A stretch of 64,000 nt of DNA from an uncultured Polaribacter sp. (lineage in GTDB: Bacteria; Bacteroidota; Bacteroidia; Flavobacteriales; Flavobacteriaceae). The stretch's first letter is position 1; each line of letters starts with the position of its first letter. The notes under the pieces were generated by a model that saw only the letters and a program-made list of their open reading frames with translations, did no database searches and was not told the origin of the DNA. The position numbers were made by a program, and so were the translations under genes. The stretch spans positions 1-64,000 of the forward strand of contig CANMHT010000011.1 of the NCBI GenBank assembly GCA_947497755.1, in the 5' to 3' direction. Below, piece after piece: positions 18,796 through 28,461 of this stretch.

Positions 18796-20743
18796 ACAAT
18801 GGTATTTCAATTACAATGTTAGTTCCTTCGTTCTTTGTACTTTCAACTCCTAAACTACCATTCAATTCTTCTATTCTTTCTTTTAAATTTTTTAAGCCTA
18901 TTCCCATCGCTTTTTTCGAGGAATCAAATCCTTGTCCATTATCTTTAACCGTTAAATAGACTTTGTTTTTATCTTGAGCTAACTCAATTTTTATTTGAGA
19001 AGCTTGAGCATATTTTTGTGCATTTTGCAAGCTTTCTCTAATGCTCAAATATAAGGTTCTTTTTATTGGATTCTTTATTTTTTTCCAATCGTATTCTTTC
19101 AATCCTGAGATTGCTATTTTACATTCTAAAGAAAAGTAATCGCTTATTAAATTAATCACTTGGTCTTTAAATGAAACTTCTTCGAAATGAATACTACTTA
19201 ATTGATGCGATAAATTCCTAACATTTTCTTTTACTGCATGCAAGCTTTTTGCAATTTCTGGCTGATTGTTATTAGACAATTGCTGATGCAACATACGCAA
19301 ATCTCCCGCTACTTCATCGTGTAATGATTTTGCAATTTGCTGACGCTCTTCTTCTCTAGCTTCTACTTTTTGTAATTGAGCTTCAAAAGCCTGTTTCTTT
19401 TGTCGGTTTTTAAAGATTAACACACTTATTCCCAACAGCAATAAACTAGCAACAGCTAATAAAAAACTAATTGTTTTTTGCTGCTTCTCTTTTTCAAGCT
19501 CTATTTCTTTGTTTGCATTGTCTACTATTAATATAGCGTTCTCCTTTTCCTTTTTTCCAGTTTCATAACGAACTCTAGCAAATTGATTTTTTAGTTTTCT
19601 TTCATTCGCAATCAAACTATCATTTAGTTGAATATGTTTTTCGTAATATATTTTTGCGTTGCTAGGTTTTTCTAATCTAGATAGTTTAGACAAAGCGTTT
19701 AATCTTCTAATCGTATTTCCAGATTGTATAGAATACTCCAATGATTTTTTAGCATGATACAATGCCTTTCTTGTTTCTTTTTCTAATATAAAATAATGAG
19801 ATATCGCATCATGAGATATTGCCATTCTATATATATCATTCTTTTTTTCTCTTGTTTTTAAAACTTCATAATAACCTTTTAGTGCCTTTTCTTTTTCACC
19901 CAAATGCAAATAGCTATAAGAGAGGTTTCCTAATAATCTTTGATATTCATAAGAATAATTTTGTTTGATATCTTTAAAACTCAATCCTTTTAAAAAATAA
20001 GGTACTGCTTCTTTAAATTTATTATCTAAATTATAGCTCATACCAATATTATTTAAAATATTTAGCTCACTCGATTCTCTTCTAGATTTACTCGGATTCT
20101 TTTTATTTACTTCTAACGCTTTGTTAAAATATTCTCTAGCTTCTTCAAACTTTCCTGTACCGTTTAAAGAAAGCCCAACAGCCACATAAAGACTTTCTAA
20201 ATATCTTGTATCTTTAATTGGCTCCAAAAATCTTATTCCCTCAATCGCAGCTATTTCAGACCCTACATAATCTCTTCTTCCTTTCAGAGTATTCGCCATA
20301 CTCAATAATCTACGTCCAACTTCAAGAGAGTCTTTGATTAAAATTGAAATATTTTTAGATTGATGGTAATAATAAATAGAACTATCTAGCTTTACATTTA
20401 CCAAATGTATGAGTGCTTTGTAATGATACACTTTTGCCAAAGCAAAAGAATCTTTGCTTTTTAAATAAAGAGCATTTAAATTTCTTTGAGCAATATCAAG
20501 CCCTTTAGTATCTTTTTTATAATAGCTTTGCAAACCATACCTTACATTGGTTTGCATAATTAGTGAATCTATCTGAATTTCATTAGCTAATTCAGTTGCA
20601 CGCAACAAATCTTCAAGATGCTCTTTTCCTTTTTTAGTGCTCTTATAATACTTTTGAATAGCATCTTGCTTTTGCTTGCTTTCTGTTTGTGCAAACAGGT
20701 TTATGGAACATAAAAACAAGAAAAATGGTAGCAGTTTTTTCAT
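18788..20743 (-). CDS. Sensor histidine kinase with extracytoplasmic TPR domain
   Basis: Start chosen at MKKLLPFFLFLCS (complement 20741-20743), giving a signal peptide. Residues about 20-400 are TPR-like helical repeats (GTGKFEEAREYFNKALEV, KEAVPYFLKGL, HLGEKEKALKGYYEVL). A single membrane segment lies at about 421-441, then a short coiled coil, a HisKA_3 box with phospho-His in QIAKSLHDEVAGDLR (about 473), and an HATPase_c domain (DNGQGFD, MGIGLKNLKERI). Such a topology puts the TPR array outside the cytoplasmic membrane, where it could bind a peptide or protein ligand. The partner regulator overlaps its stop. Upstream lie a terminator-like hairpin and a 39-aa peptide gene. Confidence 0.9.
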   Translation of the reverse strand: MKKLLPFFLFLCSINLFAQTESKQKQDAIQKYYKSTKKGKEHLEDLLRATELANEIQIDSLIMQTNVRYGLQSYYKKDTKGLDIAQRNLNALYLKSKDSFALAKVYHYKALIHLVNVKLDSSIYYYHQSKNISILIKDSLEVGRRLLSMANTLKGRRDYVGSEIAAIEGIRFLEPIKDTRYLESLYVAVGLSLNGTGKFEEAREYFNKALEVNKKNPSKSRRESSELNILNNIGMSYNLDNKFKEAVPYFLKGLSFKDIKQNYSYEYQRLLGNLSYSYLHLGEKEKALKGYYEVLKTREKKNDIYRMAISHDAISHYFILEKETRKALYHAKKSLEYSIQSGNTIRRLNALSKLSRLEKPSNAKIYYEKHIQLNDSLIANERKLKNQFARVRYETGKKEKENAILIVDNANKEIELEKEKQQKTISFLLAVASLLLLGISVLIFKNRQKKQAFEAQLQKVEAREEERQQIAKSLHDEVAGDLRMLHQQLSNNNQPEIAKSLHAVKENVRNLSHQLSSIHFEEVSFKDQVINLISDYFSLECKIAISGLKEYDWKKIKNPIKRTLYLSIRESLQNAQKYAQASQIKIELAQDKNKVYLTVKDNGQGFDSSKKAMGIGLKNLKERIEELNGSLGVESTKNEGTNIVIEIPLYV

Positions 20744-20754
20744 GAAATAAAAAT

Positions 20755-20776
20755 GCCTTGATTGAATAATCAAGGC
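20755..20776 (-). terminator. Hairpin between the peptide gene and the sensor kinase gene
   Basis: A perfect 9-bp stem GCCTTGATT/AATCAAGGC with a 4-nt loop is followed on the minus strand by A then TTTTT. It begins 21 bp after the peptide stop codon and ends 11 bp before the kinase ATG, so it could stop most peptide transcripts and let some read through. Confidence 0.65.
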
Positions 20777-20797
20777 AAAAATAGTTTTTAATTAAAC

Positions 20798-20917
20798 TTA
20801 ATTTCCTTCGCCAGAATTGTTTCCTCCTTCATCCCCAGTACTATCTACTAGGTTTTCTTCATCTCCTCCTGGCTGCATTTTAAATGCAATACTTTTTAAA
20901 CACTTTTTTAATTTCAT
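20798..20917 (-). CDS. Candidate secreted or signalling peptide, 39 residues
   Basis: A short frame begins at the ATG complement 20915-20917 (a second ATG directly before it would add one Met) and stops at 20798. The N-terminal half is basic (MKLKKCLKSIAFKMQ), then comes PGG followed by an acidic Gly/Asn/Asp/Glu-rich tail (DEENLVDSTGDEGG, ending SGEGN). There is no hydrophobic signal sequence. The leader-GG-acidic tail layout recalls peptides cleaved after double glycine during export, but no C39-type transporter is in the window. It has its own promoter and terminator and lies directly upstream of a TPR sensor kinase and regulator. I recognise no family; a signalling role is inferred only from context. 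Confidence 0.55.
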   Translation of the reverse strand: MKLKKCLKSIAFKMQPGGDEENLVDSTGDEGGNNSGEGN

Positions 20918-20978
20918 CATATAACAGTTTTAAATTAAACACATAATTTATACTGCGTAGGGGACATGCAATACTCTA

Positions 20979-21009
20979 TAAATGTATTGTATTCCGTTTA
21001 AAATTCAAA
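20979..21009 (-). promoter_or_regulatory. Promoter of the 39-aa peptide gene
   Basis: On the minus strand TTTG (complement 21006-21009) is followed after 19 bp by TACATTTA (complement 20979-20986), matching the consensus at all but the last base. The leader to the peptide ATG would be about 55 nt. Confidence 0.6.
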
Positions 21010-21013
21010 GATT

Positions 21014-21541
21014 TTATTTTAGTTTATTAAACAAATCCCATAAAACCACTCCACAACTTACAGAAATATTTAGCGAATGTTTGGTTCCTAACTGCGGAAT
21101 TTCAATACAAACATCAGAAGCAGAAACCACTTCTTGCTGTACTCCTTTTACTTCATTTCCCATAACAACAGCATACTTTTGATTGTCTTCTGGCACAAAA
21201 TCATTTAGCATCGTACTATTCTCTGCTTGCTCAATAGACAATACTTTTACATTTTCTTGCTGTAATTTTTCTACCAAAGTCAAGGTATCTTTTACATATT
21301 CCCAATCTACAGATTCTGTCGCTCCTAATGCTGTCTTATGAATTTCTTTATTTGGTGGTGTAGCTGTAATACCACAGAGATAAATCTTTTCAATTAAAAA
21401 GGCATCACTTGTTCTAAAAACAGAACCTACATTGTTTAAACTTCTAATATTATCAAGCACAACAATTAGCGGTGTTTTTTCTACTTTTTTAAAAGCATCT
21501 ACTGTGATTCTACCTAATTCGCTATTTTTTAATTTTCTCAT
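21014..21541 (-). CDS. SpoU/TrmH-family RNA 2'-O-methyltransferase
   Basis: A 175-residue SPOUT methyltransferase. Motif 1 is LDNIRSLNNVGSVFRTSDAF (Asn and Arg of the catalytic site), motif 2 is AVVMGNEVKGV, and motif 3 is IPQLGTKHSLNISVSCGVVLW. It transfers a methyl group from SAM to a ribose 2'-OH of tRNA or rRNA; the exact nucleotide cannot be told from sequence. It reads away from mutS. A related but distinct SpoU gene lies on the other side of mutS. Confidence 0.85.
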   Translation of the reverse strand: MRKLKNSELGRITVDAFKKVEKTPLIVVLDNIRSLNNVGSVFRTSDAFLIEKIYLCGITATPPNKEIHKTALGATESVDWEYVKDTLTLVEKLQQENVKVLSIEQAENSTMLNDFVPEDNQKYAVVMGNEVKGVQQEVVSASDVCIEIPQLGTKHSLNISVSCGVVLWDLFNKLK

Positions 21542-21664
21542 TTTAAGCCCTTGAATTTTAGCTTTTAGTCTAGGTTAAAAACTCGCTGAAAACTAGCAAG
21601 CAATACCAATCGACTAACAACTTTTTTCTATCTTCGCAAAACTAATCTAAAAAATCCAAATCTC

Positions 21665-24274
21665 TTGGCAAAAAGCAGCGCAAAAAAGGTCACTCCGTTA
21701 ATGAAACAATACAATGCAATCAAGGCAAAGTACCCAGATGCAATGTTGTTATTTAGAGTCGGTGATTTTTATGAAACCTTTGGTGAAGATGCCAAAAAAG
21801 CTGCTGAAGTTTTGGGAATAATCTTAACCAAACGTGGTGCTGGAAGCGAAAATGAAACCGCTCTAGCTGGTTTTCCACATCATTCTTTAAATACCTATTT
21901 GCCTAAATTGGTAAAAGCCGGTATGCGTGTGGCCATTTGTGATCAGTTAGAAGATCCAAAAATGACCAAAAAGATTGTAAAACGTGGCGTTACAGAATTG
22001 GTAACACCTGGAGTTGCACTAAACGATGAGGTCTTACAAACCAAAACCAATAACTTTTTAGCCTCGGTTCATTTTGATAAAAAACAAATCGGAATTTCTT
22101 TTTTAGATGTTTCTACTGGAGAATATTTAGTAGCACAAGGAAATGAAGAATACATAGATAAATTGCTACAAAACTTTAATCCAAGTGAGGTTTTAGTTGA
22201 GAAAAAACACAAACAACAGTATTTAGAACTGTTTACAGATCGTTTTTATACTTTTTACTTAGATGATTGGGTTTTTCAACCTGAATTTGCCCAAGAATCT
22301 TTACAAAATCACTTTAATGTAAAGAGTTTAAAAGGTTTCGGAATTGAAAATTTAGAACACGGAATCACCGCTGCAGGTGCTGTTTTACATTATTTATCTG
22401 AAACACAACACAAGCAATTATCTCATATTCAAAATATTTCTAGAATTGCAGAAGACAACTATGTTTGGATGGATCGTTTTACTGTTCGTAATTTAGAATT
22501 GTACCATGGAACTTCTGTAAATTCTGTCACTCTTTTAGATATTATTGATGCGACCATTTCGCCAATGGGAGGTCGTTTGTTAAAACGCTGGTTGGCATTA
22601 CCATTAAAGAAATTAGAAGAAATACAACAGCGACATGAAACAGTAAAATATCTTATTGATTCTGATGATTTTTTCGAATTAGTAAGCTATCAACTACAGC
22701 AAATTAGTGATATTGAGCGACTCATTTCTAAAGTGGCAACAGGCAAAGCATCGCCAAGAGAAGTTGTGCTTTTAAGAAACTCTTTAAAGGCCATTTTACC
22801 GATTAAAGCTGCTGCCGAAAAAAGTAAAAATGCCTCTGTAAAAAATATTGGAAAACAGTTAAACGATTGTTCTGAGCTTATCGCTAAAATTACAGATACC
22901 TTATTTGATGATGCACCTGTAAACATTAACAAAGGAAATGCCATTGCCAATGGTGTTTCACAAGAATTGGATGATTTACGTACCATTGCCAACTCTGGAA
23001 AAGAATATCTAGACAATATGTTGGCTCGAGAAACTGAGCGTACTGGAATTACCAGTTTAAAGATTGCCTTTAACAACGTGTTTGGTTATTATATTGAGGT
23101 TAGAAATACGCACAAAGACAAAGTTCCAGAAGAATGGATTCGTAAACAAACTTTGGTAAATGCAGAACGTTATATTACTGAAGAATTAAAAGAATACGAA
23201 ACCAAAATTTTAGGTGCAGAAGAAAAAATTCAGTCGTTAGAACAAGAGATTTTTGCCAAACTGATTCAATACATCATCAATTTTGTACAACAAGTACAAC
23301 AAAATGCCAATGCTATTGCGCAATTAGATTGCTTACTTTCTTTTGCAAAAACTGCCATTGACAATAATTATGTACGTCCAATATTGGATGAAAGTACCGA
23401 CTTAGAAATTAAAAATGGTAGACATCCTGTAATTGAAAAGCAATTGCCAATTGGCGAAGAATATATTGCCAACGATGTAGTACTTAATAGAAATCAACAA
23501 CAAATTATTATGATTACCGGACCAAACATGTCTGGTAAGTCGGCCATTTTAAGACAAACAGCTTTAATTGTGTTGTTAGCACAAATGGGAAGTTATGTAC
23601 CTGCTCAAAATGCAAGAATCGGAATTGTAGATAAGATTTTTACGCGTGTGGGTGCTTCTGATAATATTTCTATGGGAGAATCTACTTTTATGGTAGAAAT
23701 GAACGAAACCGCTTCTATTCTAAACAATATTTCTGAACGTAGTTTGGTATTATTGGATGAAATTGGACGTGGAACTTCTACCTACGATGGTATCTCTATT
23801 GCTTGGGCTATTGCAGAATTTTTACACGAGCATCCTGCCAAAGCAAAAACGTTATTTGCTACGCATTACCACGAACTAAATGACATGACAGAAACTTTTG
23901 AGCGCATCAAAAACTACAATGTTTCTGTAAAAGAACTCAAAGACACTATTATTTTCTTACGTAAGTTGGTTGCTGGTGGTTCTAACCACAGTTTTGGTAT
24001 TCATGTAGCTAAATTAGCTGGAATGCCAAATATGGTAATTCATAGAGCGAATAAAATCTTAGAAAAACTCGAAAAAAACCATAGCAATAACGAGGTAAAA
24101 GACACGCTAAAAAGTGTTCAACACGAAGAAATGCAATTGAGCTTTTTTCAGTTAGACGACCCCTTATTAGAAGATATTAAAGAAGAGATTTTAACCACTA
24201 ATATTGATACGCTTACGCCTATAGAAGCCTTGATGAAGTTGAATGAAATTAAGCGAATGCTCATTAAAAAATAA
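21665..24274 (+). CDS. mutS: DNA mismatch repair protein MutS
   Basis: MutS recognises base mismatches and small loops and starts mismatch repair. The 869-aa protein has the mismatch-binding Phe-X-Glu in VGDFYETFG (about residue 33-40), the core and clamp domains, Walker [12 protein letters not shown] near residue 620, and Walker B/D-loop [13 protein letters not shown]. The C-terminal helix-turn-helix dimer region is present. The start is a TTG at 21665; it matches the family N-terminus ([18 protein letters not shown]). A -7-like TATCTTCG lies at 21629-21636. MutL is not adjacent. Confidence 0.97.
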   Translation: MAKSSAKKVTPLMKQYNAIKAKYPDAMLLFRVGDFYETFGEDAKKAAEVLGIILTKRGAGSENETALAGFPHHSLNTYLPKLVKAGMRVAICDQLEDPKMTKKIVKRGVTELVTPGVALNDEVLQTKTNNFLASVHFDKKQIGISFLDVSTGEYLVAQGNEEYIDKLLQNFNPSEVLVEKKHKQQYLELFTDRFYTFYLDDWVFQPEFAQESLQNHFNVKSLKGFGIENLEHGITAAGAVLHYLSETQHKQLSHIQNISRIAEDNYVWMDRFTVRNLELYHGTSVNSVTLLDIIDATISPMGGRLLKRWLALPLKKLEEIQQRHETVKYLIDSDDFFELVSYQLQQISDIERLISKVATGKASPREVVLLRNSLKAILPIKAAAEKSKNASVKNIGKQLNDCSELIAKITDTLFDDAPVNINKGNAIANGVSQELDDLRTIANSGKEYLDNMLARETERTGITSLKIAFNNVFGYYIEVRNTHKDKVPEEWIRKQTLVNAERYITEELKEYETKILGAEEKIQSLEQEIFAKLIQYIINFVQQVQQNANAIAQLDCLLSFAKTAIDNNYVRPILDESTDLEIKNGRHPVIEKQLPIGEEYIANDVVLNRNQQQIIMITGPNMSGKSAILRQTALIVLLAQMGSYVPAQNARIGIVDKIFTRVGASDNISMGESTFMVEMNETASILNNISERSLVLLDEIGRGTSTYDGISIAWAIAEFLHEHPAKAKTLFATHYHELNDMTETFERIKNYNVSVKELKDTIIFLRKLVAGGSNHSFGIHVAKLAGMPNMVIHRANKILEKLEKNHSNNEVKDTLKSVQHEEMQLSFFQLDDPLLEDIKEEILTTNIDTLTPIEALMKLNEIKRMLIKK

Positions 24275-24280
24275 CAGCTA

Positions 24281-24307
24281 TCATTCCGACCGGTAGCGGA
24301 GGAATCT
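24281..24307. repeat. Imperfect palindromic intergenic element
   Basis: CATTCCGACCGGTAGCGGAG continues into GAATCT; the outer ATTCC/GGAAT arms enclose a GC-rich core that stands out from the AT-rich surroundings. Elements of the form CATTCCGA...GGAATCT are, as I recall, scattered through many Bacteroidota genomes as small dispersed repeats; only one copy is in this window. It lies between mutS and a SpoU gene and could form a hairpin in the transcript. Confidence 0.5.
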
Positions 24308-24322
24308 AATGAATAATAAAAT

Positions 24323-24781
24323 ATGGTAAACAATTTAGAACAAGGCTACTTCGGAATTGGGATTCAGAATGGAAAAACGCCAGAAAATTTAGGTGTTTTA
24401 TGGCGTTCTGCACAAAATATGGGAGCTAGTTTTATTTTTACTATTGGAAATCGCTATGCAAAACAAGCTTGCGACACTCATAAAGCCGTGGGTGCAATGC
24501 CGTATTTTCATTACGATACTTTTGATGATTTTTTTAACAACCTACCCAAAGGTGCCATGTTGGTTGGAGTAGAACTCACTAAAGAAGCAAAACAATTAGA
24601 AACCTTTACACACCCGAGACGTTGTGTGTATTTATTAGGTGCAGAAGACCATGGTTTGTCTAAAACCGCCATTGAAAAGTCACATCATTTGGTAAAATTT
24701 AAATCTGAGCTGAGCCTAAATGTTGCCGTTGCTGGTAGTATTATTATGTATGACCGCCAGGCGAAACTATCAGTATTATAG
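24323..24781 (+). CDS. SpoU-family RNA methyltransferase (TrmH/TrmL-like)
   Basis: A 152-residue SPOUT methyltransferase: GIQNGKTPENLGVLWRSAQN is motif 1, CVYLLGAEDHGLS motif 2 and FKSELSLNVAVAGSIIMYD motif 3. It is predicted to 2'-O-methylate an RNA; the target is unknown. It follows mutS by 48 bp on the same strand, with a palindromic repeat between them, so the two may share a transcript. It differs clearly from the 175-aa SpoU protein before mutS. Confidence 0.85.
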   Translation: MVNNLEQGYFGIGIQNGKTPENLGVLWRSAQNMGASFIFTIGNRYAKQACDTHKAVGAMPYFHYDTFDDFFNNLPKGAMLVGVELTKEAKQLETFTHPRRCVYLLGAEDHGLSKTAIEKSHHLVKFKSELSLNVAVAGSIIMYDRQAKLSVL

Positions 24782-24788
24782 ATAGCTA

Positions 24789-25298
24789 TTAATTTTTCCT
24801 TCTTTTTCTTGTATGAGGCTTAACGTAAACTCTTTTTCCTGATTTTGTTGTTCGATAATGTCCTTTGACTTTTATTGATTTTGAATACGATGCTTTTTTA
24901 TATTTCTCACGTGAGTATTTATATTCCAAAAATTTAACAGCCGATAAACTCTCTATTTTTAAATCAGACTCATTGACTACTCCAGTTATTCCATTGTACT
25001 CTACCTTATAAAACCCGATTTCTCTGTCAATTATTTTTATTCTGTCACCTTCTTTTATAGTGTCAAGTACTTTTCCATACTTTCTATCTTTAAGTTTTAT
25101 AACTGAAAAACTATATTTCTTTTCGGCGGTTAAATAATAACCATTAGTTAGAATTTTGGTTTGTACTTCCGATTTTAATTCATCTATTTTTTTATATAAT
25201 TTAGAGATCTCCAATGTTAAACTATCTATTTTTTGATTTTCTTGAGAAAACCCAAAAAATGATAATAGCATTAATAAAACTGTGATTTCATTTTTCAT
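24789..25298 (-). CDS. Secreted SH3-like protein with basic tail
   Basis: Start taken at MKNEITVLLMLL (complement 25296-25298), giving a signal peptide ending FGFSQ; longer in-frame starts would overlap the helicase gene. The 169-residue product has a short coiled coil (SLTLEISKLYKKIDELK), then an SH3b-like segment (KVLDTIKEGDRIKIIDREIGFYKVEYNGITGVVNESDL; given here as a position, about 85-125), and a very basic tail ending VKPHTRKRRKN, a tail type that I recognise from small secreted Bacteroidota proteins. Function unknown; it may bind cell-wall or protein ligands. It lies 43 bp downstream of the helicase gene. Confidence 0.65.
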   Translation of the reverse strand: MKNEITVLLMLLSFFGFSQENQKIDSLTLEISKLYKKIDELKSEVQTKILTNGYYLTAEKKYSFSVIKLKDRKYGKVLDTIKEGDRIKIIDREIGFYKVEYNGITGVVNESDLKIESLSAVKFLEYKYSREKYKKASYSKSIKVKGHYRTTKSGKRVYVKPHTRKRRKN

Positions 25299-25341
25299 AA
25301 TAGTCATCTTAAATTGTCTACAACAGTATAATAAATATCTA

Positions 25342-28300
25342 TTATACCTCACTATGCATTTTCTCCTCTTCACCAAGTTTGTTTAATTGATTAAAGTAAG
25401 CTTGTTTTAGCCATATTTCTTTATCTCCAATAGCTATAAACCTGTATTTAGCTCTGGTTATCGCAACATTTAATAAATTTGGTTTTTGCGATGCCCAGTT
25501 TGCTGCTCCTTGGGTTGTTTCGTCTAACCCTAAACATAAAATCACACCTTCTGCTTGTTTTCCCTGAAAAGTATGAACTGTTCCAACATGATTTTTTAAC
25601 CATTCTCTCATTTCAGCACTATTGATTTCTTTGTATTTTTTAACTTCATTTATAAGATGCTTAAAAAGAAAAGGATTAAGTAAATAGCTTATTTGACTAA
25701 AAGGTGTAATAACAAAAATATCGGGTAGTGTTTTAGAGAAATTAATTTCATTAATTAAAATTTCTTTGATTTTTTCAGCATGTTCTTGCACAAAATGTCT
25801 TCCTTCAACAACTCCTTTACAGTGTATAAATGATGTTTTGAAGTTTACATTAATATTTTTTGGATTTGCGGTAGAACAATACATTGTATTATCATAAGCA
25901 ATGTTATTTGAGATTTCAAACATAGGATTGATACACCTTCTATGAACTCTTAATGGAATTCCAATCCACTCCTCTCTACTGTTAATAGTTAAATATGAGC
26001 CTAATGAGTTAATTCTATCTGCCATTGATTGAACGGATAACTCAGAACTTATATGATTACTATTTAAATCAAAATAGTTGCTAATATTATCTGTAATTGA
26101 GTTTGGAATTGTTACGACTGGTTCTATTTGAAATGGGTCGCCAACTACACCAACACGTTTTGAGCGCCATATTGAACCTGCTGCGGCTTGAGGAATAGCT
26201 TGTCCTGCTTCATCTATAAATAACCAGGGAATATCTTCTTTATCTAAATCTTTAAACATTGTTTGTATTGAAGCAAAAGTTGAAGAAATAACAGGAATTA
26301 CGAGAAAAAATGTATTCCACATTCCTTTTATTTCTTTTTTTGAAGCCGAAGTATCTCCTTTCAAATACTCAAAAAAACCTGCAAGTGTTGTTGAAATTCT
26401 ACTAGAAGTTGCATTTGCAGTTAAAATGAAAATTTCATTTAATTTCAAGGATATAATAAACAATTCGGATTGTAATTTTTTCAAACTATCAGAATACCAA
26501 GGACACGACTCTTGTGATTTTTTAGATTCTATATTTTTCCAATAATTAATATCTGCGTAATTACTTTTTAACTCATTTCTAGCACTTTCAGTTTGAAGAT
26601 TTAATTTAACGAATTGTTGTGTTAGGTTTATTTTTTTAGTTTCTTGTTTTTGAAGTAGGGATTTTAAGTAATTAAAATCAGATTCATTTTTTGATAGAAT
26701 AGAATTTTCAATATTTAATTTTTCTGAAATACGGATGTAAGCATTTTGAGCTATTTCTAAAGCTCTTTTATAAGTATTCCGCTTATTTTTATTGAACCAA
26801 TACGAGAAAAAACTTGGCTTATTACTTTTAACAACAGATAATTCATTAAGAATCCCTTTTTTATCGTTATTCAAACCTAGTACTTTGGTATTTTGTTTTT
26901 GGTGTTTCGTTTTTGATGCTTCATACTTGGTTTTAGTATTATCTATATCTTGTGTTATTTCAAATAACGATTTTTCAGTTTCTAAATAGATTTCATAATC
27001 CCTTTTAAAAGTTTCTAGTCTTTTCTTTTCTGTTGAAATTTCATTTAACTTATTTACAAATTCTGCTTTTATTTTTTTCCATTCCGAATTGTCAGGTAAT
27101 TTATTTTCTTTTAATGTATTTTGTAAATCTTTAAAATCTTTGTTGAACCACAAACTACTTACCAAAGTATTTCTATTTTGTTTGTTACCTAGAACAGCTG
27201 ATATAATTCCCCAATTTTCTTTATTAATACAATCCTCTGCAACATTTTTAAAATAGGATATTTTCGACCTGTATTGATTTGAAACTTCCTTTTTTAATGG
27301 TAGTTCTTTAGATATGTTTTCGACTGCTCCGTTATTTGAAGAAGCAATTACGATTCCACCGTTTGTTATTGATTGTACTGGTTCATATAGCCATGGAGAA
27401 TAATTTTCATTAATCTCTATTAAACCTACTTTTTTGAAAGCATCAGATGGATTAGTAAATTTAGCAAGTTCTTTTGCTCTTTTTACAATTATAGGAGCTA
27501 TAATATCTCTGAGTAAAGTCGTTTTTCCTGTTCCAGGAGGTCCATTTACTGAAAACATTCCTTCTTGATTACTTTCTGCTAAATTGTTAAAAATATTATT
27601 TACTGCAAATTGTTGCATTAAACTTAAGGTATAATCAGAAGGCCAACATCCATCAGGATAATTATTTGGAGATAAATTATTTTTTAAGGTGTCAATATTT
27701 TTAGAAATATCTAGTCTATTTGAATGTCTATTTAAACTACCTTCTAAATACTGTTTAAATGCTACTGGAACTGATTTTTTGTTGTAACCAGATATTATTT
27801 TTTCTAGATCTTTTATATAAAAACTATTAAGAATGTCAGCTGTAGCTTTAGTTTCTTTTTTAGTTTTAAATTTCTCAATCTTTTTTACATATATTTCTTT
27901 AGTTGGTTTTATACTCCAATTACTAAGTATTTCAACTTTATTTTGAAAATTCAATAATTGGCTAGTATTAACAATAGTTGAAACCTTTATAACTTCTTTA
28001 TTTGAGTTAATAATTGTTTCTTTAAAATTTAGCTCTAAATATTCTAGTAAGTTATCCTTTATGATTTCAAATGAAAGCTCCCAATTATCGTTTTTTATTT
28101 TATTTCTTTCCAATTGGTTTAAAGCCCAAGGTAAAGTTGATACTCCAAAAGAATCATTGATATATTTTCCTTCAATATCTAATCTTATTGAGGCAAAACA
28201 AATTTTTGAATTTCTAAAATTCTCATCTCTTTTTTTGTCTTTAAAATATTCTTTTACAAATTCATTTACAACAGAAGAATCAAATACCCCTAAGTAAATT

Positions 28301-28461
28301 ATATATTCGATAGTTTTATTTGGATCTTTAGACCTTAATGGTATTTTCCAAGGTTCTTTTGTCAGTAGTTCAACATTTTTTTCAGAAGCTTTCGGTGTGA
28401 CAGCAGGACTGAAATGTTCTAATTTATGCCAACAAGACAATATTTTTTTATGTTCACTCAT
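25342..28461 (-). CDS. Large superfamily 1 helicase (COG1112-like, DNA2/NAM7 type)
   Basis: A 1039-residue ATPase. Walker A GPPGTGKTTLLRD is at about 306-318, the next motif VIASSNNGAVENIS at about 370, Walker B LFIDEAGQAIPQAA near 745, then GVVGDPFQIEPVV, and the C-terminal helicase lobe has VGTVHTFQGKQAEGV (about 957) and LLNVAITRAKYRF (about 1000). Between Walker A and B lies a coiled-coil-rich insertion of about 250 residues. The roughly 230 N-terminal residues match no domain I know. Related proteins that I recall occur sporadically in bacterial genomic islands, so a role in phage defence or nucleic-acid metabolism is possible but not shown. The 255 bp upstream hold no gene I can support. 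Confidence 0.8.
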   Translation of the reverse strand: MSEHKKILSCWHKLEHFSPAVTPKASEKNVELLTKEPWKIPLRSKDPNKTIEYIIYLGVFDSSVVNEFVKEYFKDKKRDENFRNSKICFASIRLDIEGKYINDSFGVSTLPWALNQLERNKIKNDNWELSFEIIKDNLLEYLELNFKETIINSNKEVIKVSTIVNTSQLLNFQNKVEILSNWSIKPTKEIYVKKIEKFKTKKETKATADILNSFYIKDLEKIISGYNKKSVPVAFKQYLEGSLNRHSNRLDISKNIDTLKNNLSPNNYPDGCWPSDYTLSLMQQFAVNNIFNNLAESNQEGMFSVNGPPGTGKTTLLRDIIAPIIVKRAKELAKFTNPSDAFKKVGLIEINENYSPWLYEPVQSITNGGIVIASSNNGAVENISKELPLKKEVSNQYRSKISYFKNVAEDCINKENWGIISAVLGNKQNRNTLVSSLWFNKDFKDLQNTLKENKLPDNSEWKKIKAEFVNKLNEISTEKKRLETFKRDYEIYLETEKSLFEITQDIDNTKTKYEASKTKHQKQNTKVLGLNNDKKGILNELSVVKSNKPSFFSYWFNKNKRNTYKRALEIAQNAYIRISEKLNIENSILSKNESDFNYLKSLLQKQETKKINLTQQFVKLNLQTESARNELKSNYADINYWKNIESKKSQESCPWYSDSLKKLQSELFIISLKLNEIFILTANATSSRISTTLAGFFEYLKGDTSASKKEIKGMWNTFFLVIPVISSTFASIQTMFKDLDKEDIPWLFIDEAGQAIPQAAAGSIWRSKRVGVVGDPFQIEPVVTIPNSITDNISNYFDLNSNHISSELSVQSMADRINSLGSYLTINSREEWIGIPLRVHRRCINPMFEISNNIAYDNTMYCSTANPKNINVNFKTSFIHCKGVVEGRHFVQEHAEKIKEILINEINFSKTLPDIFVITPFSQISYLLNPFLFKHLINEVKKYKEINSAEMREWLKNHVGTVHTFQGKQAEGVILCLGLDETTQGAANWASQKPNLLNVAITRAKYRFIAIGDKEIWLKQAYFNQLNKLGEEEKMHSEV

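Noticed and set aside
22690..23076. 128-codon frame antisense to mutS
   Set aside because: Shadow of a strongly conserved gene, no promoter.
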